DNA of 24,952 nucleotides, from the NCBI GenBank assembly GCA_040755975.1, contig JBFLZY010000042.1, positions 1-24,952 of the forward strand. Direction: 5' to 3'. Both the position numbers and the translations under genes were made by a program. Below, in pieces: positions 22,242-24,952 of this stretch. The notes under the pieces are model-generated. The model was not told where the DNA came from, did not search any database, and saw nothing but the letters and a program-made list of their open reading frames with translations. Origin of the DNA: JAIMBK01 sp040755975. Lineage in GTDB: Bacteria; Bacillota; Desulfotomaculia; Desulfotomaculales; Nap2-2B. Numbering within the stretch: position 1 is the first letter of the stretch; every line of letters begins with the position of its first letter.

Positions 22242-23840
22242 ATGTCCGATAAAGGTTACCTGGCCCTCGTTTTACATGCCCACCTTCCTTATATCCGCCA
22301 CCCGGAACACGAGCATTTCCTGGAAGAAAGGTGGCTTTACGAGGCGATTACCGAAACCTATCTTCCTTTACTGAAAGTATTCGAGCGCCTGACCAGGGAA
22401 AACATCCCTTTCCGCCTTACTTTTTCCCTGTCTCCTACCCTCCTGGCCATGCTGGTGGATCCTCTGCTAAAAGAACGTTATTTACGGCACCTGGACAGGC
22501 TGATCGAACTGGCCGACCGGGAAGTGGGCAGGACGTACCACACCCCCTTTCACGAAATGGCGCTGATCTACCAAGAGCAGTTCCGGGAGGCGCGCAGGAC
22601 TTACCTGGAAGAATACCAGGGCAATCTGGTTAATGCTTTTAAAAAATTCCAGGAGGCCGGCTGGCTGGAAATTATTACCTGCGCAGCCACTCACGGCTAC
22701 CTCCCGCTGATGACGGTCCAGCCGGAAGCGGTCCAGGCGCAAATCGCCGTTGCCGTCAAACAGTATAAAAAGTTTTTCGGGCAGGATCCCAAGGGGATCT
22801 GGCTGCCGGAGTGCGGTTATGCGCCGGGCATCGACGATATCCTGAAGAAATTCAACATCCGTTACTTCTTCACCGACACCCACGGCGTTCTCTTTGCCTC
22901 GCACCGTCCCCGTTACGGGGTTTTTGCGCCCATTTACTGCCCCTCCGGGGTGGCCGCTTTCGGCCGGGATGTGGAATCGTCCAGGCAGGTTTGGAGCGCA
23001 AAGGAAGGTTACCCGGGCGACTTTGACTACCGCGAGTACTACCGGGACATCGGCTTCGACCTGGACTACGAATACATCCGGCCGTACATCCACCCGGACG
23101 GGATCAGGGTGAACACGGGGATTAAATACTACCGGATCACCGGCCGCACCAACCACAAGGAGCCCTACGTCCCCGCCTGGGCCAGGGAAAAGGCGGCCGT
23201 TCACGCCGGCAACTTCATGTTTAACCGGGAGTTGCAGACCAAGTATCTGACCACGTTGATGGACCGGCCGCCCGTCATCGTAGCGCCCTACGACGCCGAG
23301 CTCTTCGGCCACTGGTGGTACGAAGGCCCGCAGTGGCTGGAGTACCTGATTAGAAAAATCCGGTACGACCAGGATATCATCGAATTAATCACCCCCGGCG
23401 ATTACCTCGAGCGCTTCCCCTGCAACCAGGTGGCCCGGCCGTGCACTTCCAGCTGGGGGAACAAAGGGTACCACGAAGTGTGGCTCTGCCGGGCCAACGA
23501 CTGGATTTACCGCCACCTGCACCTGGCCGCCGCGCGGATGATCGAACTGGCCAACGCCCATCCTTACTCCGGCGGGCTGTTGAACCGGGCCCTCAACCAG
23601 GCGGCCCGGGAGCTGATGCTGGCCCAAAGCAGCGATTGGGCCTTCATCATGAGCACGGGGACTATGGTGCAATACGCGGTCAACCGGACCAAAACCCATT
23701 TGCTGAATTTTTTGCGGCTCTACGACGAAATCAAAAGCCGCCGCGTCGACGAAGGGTGGCTGCGGCGGCTGGAGGAGAAAAATAATATCTTCCCGGAAAT
23801 GGATTACCGGGTGTACAGGAAGGAATATGAAATAGCTTAA
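22242..23840 (+). CDS. GH57 family 1,4-alpha-glucan branching enzyme-like protein (DUF1957 C-terminus)
   Basis: It probably introduces alpha-1,6 branches into glycogen-like glucans. In 532 residues the GH57 motifs are in order: LHAHLPY with His12 and His14, the nucleophile Glu190 in WLPECGYAPG, the acid/base Asp351 in YDAELFGHWWYEG, and a C-terminal DUF1957 region with WGNKGYHEVWL and SDWAFIMSTGT. This set matches GH57 branching enzymes better than amylases or 4-alpha-glucanotransferases. An open GTG at 22200 is possible but lies in the repeat. The ATG at 22242 gives the family start, although the AAAGGAG SD is 14 bases away. It has no signal peptide and is paired with DUF4912 and opposite GH15. 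Confidence 0.9.
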   Translation: MSDKGYLALVLHAHLPYIRHPEHEHFLEERWLYEAITETYLPLLKVFERLTRENIPFRLTFSLSPTLLAMLVDPLLKERYLRHLDRLIELADREVGRTYHTPFHEMALIYQEQFREARRTYLEEYQGNLVNAFKKFQEAGWLEIITCAATHGYLPLMTVQPEAVQAQIAVAVKQYKKFFGQDPKGIWLPECGYAPGIDDILKKFNIRYFFTDTHGVLFASHRPRYGVFAPIYCPSGVAAFGRDVESSRQVWSAKEGYPGDFDYREYYRDIGFDLDYEYIRPYIHPDGIRVNTGIKYYRITGRTNHKEPYVPAWAREKAAVHAGNFMFNRELQTKYLTTLMDRPPVIVAPYDAELFGHWWYEGPQWLEYLIRKIRYDQDIIELITPGDYLERFPCNQVARPCTSSWGNKGYHEVWLCRANDWIYRHLHLAAARMIELANAHPYSGGLLNRALNQAARELMLAQSSDWAFIMSTGTMVQYAVNRTKTHLLNFLRLYDEIKSRRVDEGWLRRLEEKNNIFPEMDYRVYRKEYEIA

Positions 23841-23909
23841 TCCTCCAAATCGGGGGTTAGACCCCATGCTGCGCATACAGATGATGAAAATTAGTAAATG
23901 CTGTTTTCA

Positions 23910-23971
23910 GGGCAAAGGTATAAAGGCACAGAGGCACAAAGAAACAAAATATTTTTTTGTGCCTATATTTT
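23910..23971. repeat. GGCACAAAG-type repeat pair after GH57
   Basis: Forward units TAAAGGCACAGAGGCACAAA lie at about 23920-23940. A reverse unit TTTTTTGTGCCTATA lies at about 23952-23967. They face each other across a few bases and form a TATA-GGCACA hairpin. The block abuts the 3' end of the broken moaD-like gene, whose last codons run into it. Confidence 0.6.
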
Positions 23972-24234
23972 ATGCCGCTCAGTACTCCAAAAATAACTAT
24001 TTCGTCCCCGTCCTTAACGTGCTGATTCTCTGTTCCCACTCAACCTTGTCACCATTCAGGATAATCTGGTAGAAGTAATCGAGTTTTCCTCCCTCGTCAA
24101 GCAATTCATCTTTTAAAGCCGGGTGGAGGCGGATGAGCGCGGCTAAAACTTCACCGACGGTCCGGCAAAAAGATCTGATTTTTACCACCCGCATAATCGC
24201 TGAGGAAAGACACAAGGTTAACCTTAATACTCAT
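23971..24234 (-). pseudogene. Frameshifted MoaD/ThiS-like sulfur-carrier gene of the AOR locus
   Basis: Read in pieces, this region encodes a MoaD-type beta-grasp protein that would carry sulfur for the pterin cofactor of tungsten or molybdenum enzymes. The start ATG 24234 (SD GGGGAGT) gives MSIKVNLVSFLSDYAGGKNQ, then a stop. The central part (TVGEVLAALIRLHPALKDEL, then IILNGDKVEW) continues in another frame after about 24160. The end (HVKDGDEIVIFGVLSGI) returns to the first frame at about 24035. This indicates two compensating one-base indels, the first probably in a run of five T. The expected C-terminal Gly-Gly reads Ser-Gly-Ile. It lies 16 bases after the ferredoxin gene. Sequencing error is an alternative, but the lost Gly-Gly argues for decay. 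Confidence 0.75.
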
Positions 24235-24250
24235 CTTTTGACTCCCCGCT

Positions 24251-24721
24251 TCAACTGGCCACCGTCGGCTCGGTAAAGAAGGGCTCATGCTCGGCGTCTT
24301 CCCGCACCTCGAAAACCAGCGCTCCCGTGGGGCAGGCTTCTACGCAGGCAGGTACTTTTCGCTCCGGGCAACGGTTGCACTTGATCGCCACCTGGTTGAC
24401 CACGTCCTGTTTGACAGCTCCGTAGGGGCAGACCATCACACACATCCAGCAGCCCACGCAGCGGCTCTGGTCCTGGACGACCAGTCCGGTGCGGGCGTCT
24501 TTGCTGATGCATCCCACCATGCAGGCATCCAGGCAAGGCGGCTCTGCGCAATGGCGGCAGATTTCCTGAAATTCGTAGCGCTCGAAAAGGTTTTGCCGGA
24601 TACGGATGGCTCCCAACCGAGGGTTGGCAACCCCCCGGTTGACCACGGCACAGGCGTTGGCGCAGGTCCGGCAGCCGGCGCAGAGTGCGGGACGGGCGTA
24701 AATTTGTTTTTGACGGGCCAT
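24251..24721 (-). CDS. AOR-associated ferredoxin with four [4Fe-4S] motifs (CooF/HycB-like)
   Basis: This is an electron-transfer protein, probably the partner of the adjacent aldehyde ferredoxin oxidoreductase. In 156 residues there are four Cys groups: 14/17/20/24, 55/58/63/67, 88/91/94/98 and 115/118/126/130, enough for four cubane clusters as in HycB, CooF and DmsB-type subunits; Cys71 is extra. No Tat signal is present, so it is cytoplasmic. The frame is open from TTG 24742, but GGAGG lies eight bases before ATG 24721. It follows the AOR stop by 106 bp and precedes the broken moaD-like gene, the usual AOR-ferredoxin-MoaD order. Confidence 0.9.
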   Translation of the reverse strand: MARQKQIYARPALCAGCRTCANACAVVNRGVANPRLGAIRIRQNLFERYEFQEICRHCAEPPCLDACMVGCISKDARTGLVVQDQSRCVGCWMCVMVCPYGAVKQDVVNQVAIKCNRCPERKVPACVEACPTGALVFEVREDAEHEPFFTEPTVAS

Positions 24722-24750
24722 GATCAGAACCTCCTCCTTCAAAAAATACC

Positions 24751-24780
24751 GGGCACAAAGTTTCCCAGGCGCAAAGGTAC
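24751..24780 (+). repeat. GGCACAAAG-type repeats between AOR and ferredoxin genes
   Basis: Forward units GGGCACAAAG (24751-24760), GGCGCAAAGG and GTACAAAG follow each other on the plus strand in the 106-bp gap. No facing reverse block was found here, unlike the other three sites. Confidence 0.55.
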
Positions 24781-24827
24781 AAAGTAAAATCGTCTATACC
24801 CTGGTTTTGCCGCCCATCGCCAACGGT

Positions 24828-24952
24828 TCAAACCGGAGCCTCCCGCAGCGAGCTCAGCTCCGCCACCCGCTCCGGAGGGAGCAGGCCGTCCTTGCTCCAG
24901 CCCCTTAAGGCGTAGTATTCGTCCAGCATCTGGTTGAAGCCTTCCCGGTCGA
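24828..24952 (-). CDS. Aldehyde ferredoxin oxidoreductase, C-terminal fragment (cut by window edge)
   Basis: Only the last 40 codons and the stop are in the window; the gene continues beyond 24952. The visible end includes DREGFNQMLDEYYALRGW followed by a DGLLPPERVAEL-like tail, the characteristic C-terminus of tungsten-dependent aldehyde ferredoxin oxidoreductases, which oxidise aldehydes to acids with ferredoxin as acceptor. The downstream four-cluster ferredoxin and moaD-like remnant support this. The catalytic and cofactor-binding parts are out of view, so the subtype cannot be given. Confidence 0.75.
   Translation of the reverse strand, partial: DREGFNQMLDEYYALRGWSKDGLLPPERVAELSSLREAPV

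Noticed and set aside
22482..23312. 276-codon minus-strand frame inside the GH57 gene
   Set aside because: A long shadow frame in GC-rich coding DNA, low-complexity in V/G/D and with no motifs; the plus strand carries all GH57 motifs.
23845..23875. GGGG-TTAGA-CCCC hairpin after the GH57 gene as a terminator
   Set aside because: A short stem with no following T-run; it cannot be distinguished from chance.

Overview
The window reads as chromosome of an anaerobic, spore-former-like Firmicute, most likely a Peptococcaceae/Desulfotomaculum-Moorella type clostridium. This is inferred from gene content and order: a Bacillus/Clostridium-style LexA, SpoIIIE/FtsK, a PASTA kinase/PP2C pair, an RCKP-type rubredoxin-like protein, and an aldehyde ferredoxin oxidoreductase (AOR) locus that implies strict anaerobiosis. 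GTG and TTG starts are common, and several starts were placed by their Shine-Dalgarno (SD) sequences. No rRNA, tRNA or CRISPR array was seen.

Layout. (1) 1-320: intergenic DNA holding a 138-bp MITE-like element with perfect 13-bp terminal inverted repeats and 9-bp target duplications, beside a near-consensus promoter pointing out of the window. (2) 321-4462, minus strand: recA, cinA and a short FtsH-like membrane AAA+/zinc protease. (3) 4463-5755: lexA on the plus strand with its own promoter and LexA box. It is flanked on both sides by related repeat modules (core plus arm-like repeats). A second LexA-box/extended -10 promoter downstream of lexA drives no visible gene. (4) 5756-9345, minus: rodZ, a small Cys-motif protein, rimO, pgsA and a membrane-anchored unknown; ftsK/spoIIIE lies upstream at 9479-11692. 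(5) 11800-18091, minus: a compact run prpC-prkC-rsgA-rpe-(53-aa RCKP protein)-tyrA-uppP, linking Ser/Thr phosphosignalling, ribosome assembly, pentose phosphate, tyrosine synthesis and cell-wall lipid recycling. (6) 18223-19254, plus: a D-2-hydroxyacid dehydrogenase behind a promoter with a perfect 12-bp palindrome. (7) 19282-23840: an alpha-glucan cluster with a GH15 glucoamylase-like enzyme diverging from a membrane-anchored DUF4912 protein and a GH57 branching-type enzyme. (8) 23971-24952, minus: the tail of an AOR gene, a four-cluster ferredoxin, and a MoaD-like sulfur-carrier gene broken by two frameshifts.

A family of short intergenic repeats built on GGCACAAAG/GGCACAGAG units appears in at least four gaps, usually as facing inverted copies. 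The items most worth a second look are the att-like modules around lexA, the orphan SOS-type promoter after lexA, the MITE, the dispersed repeats and the broken moaD.
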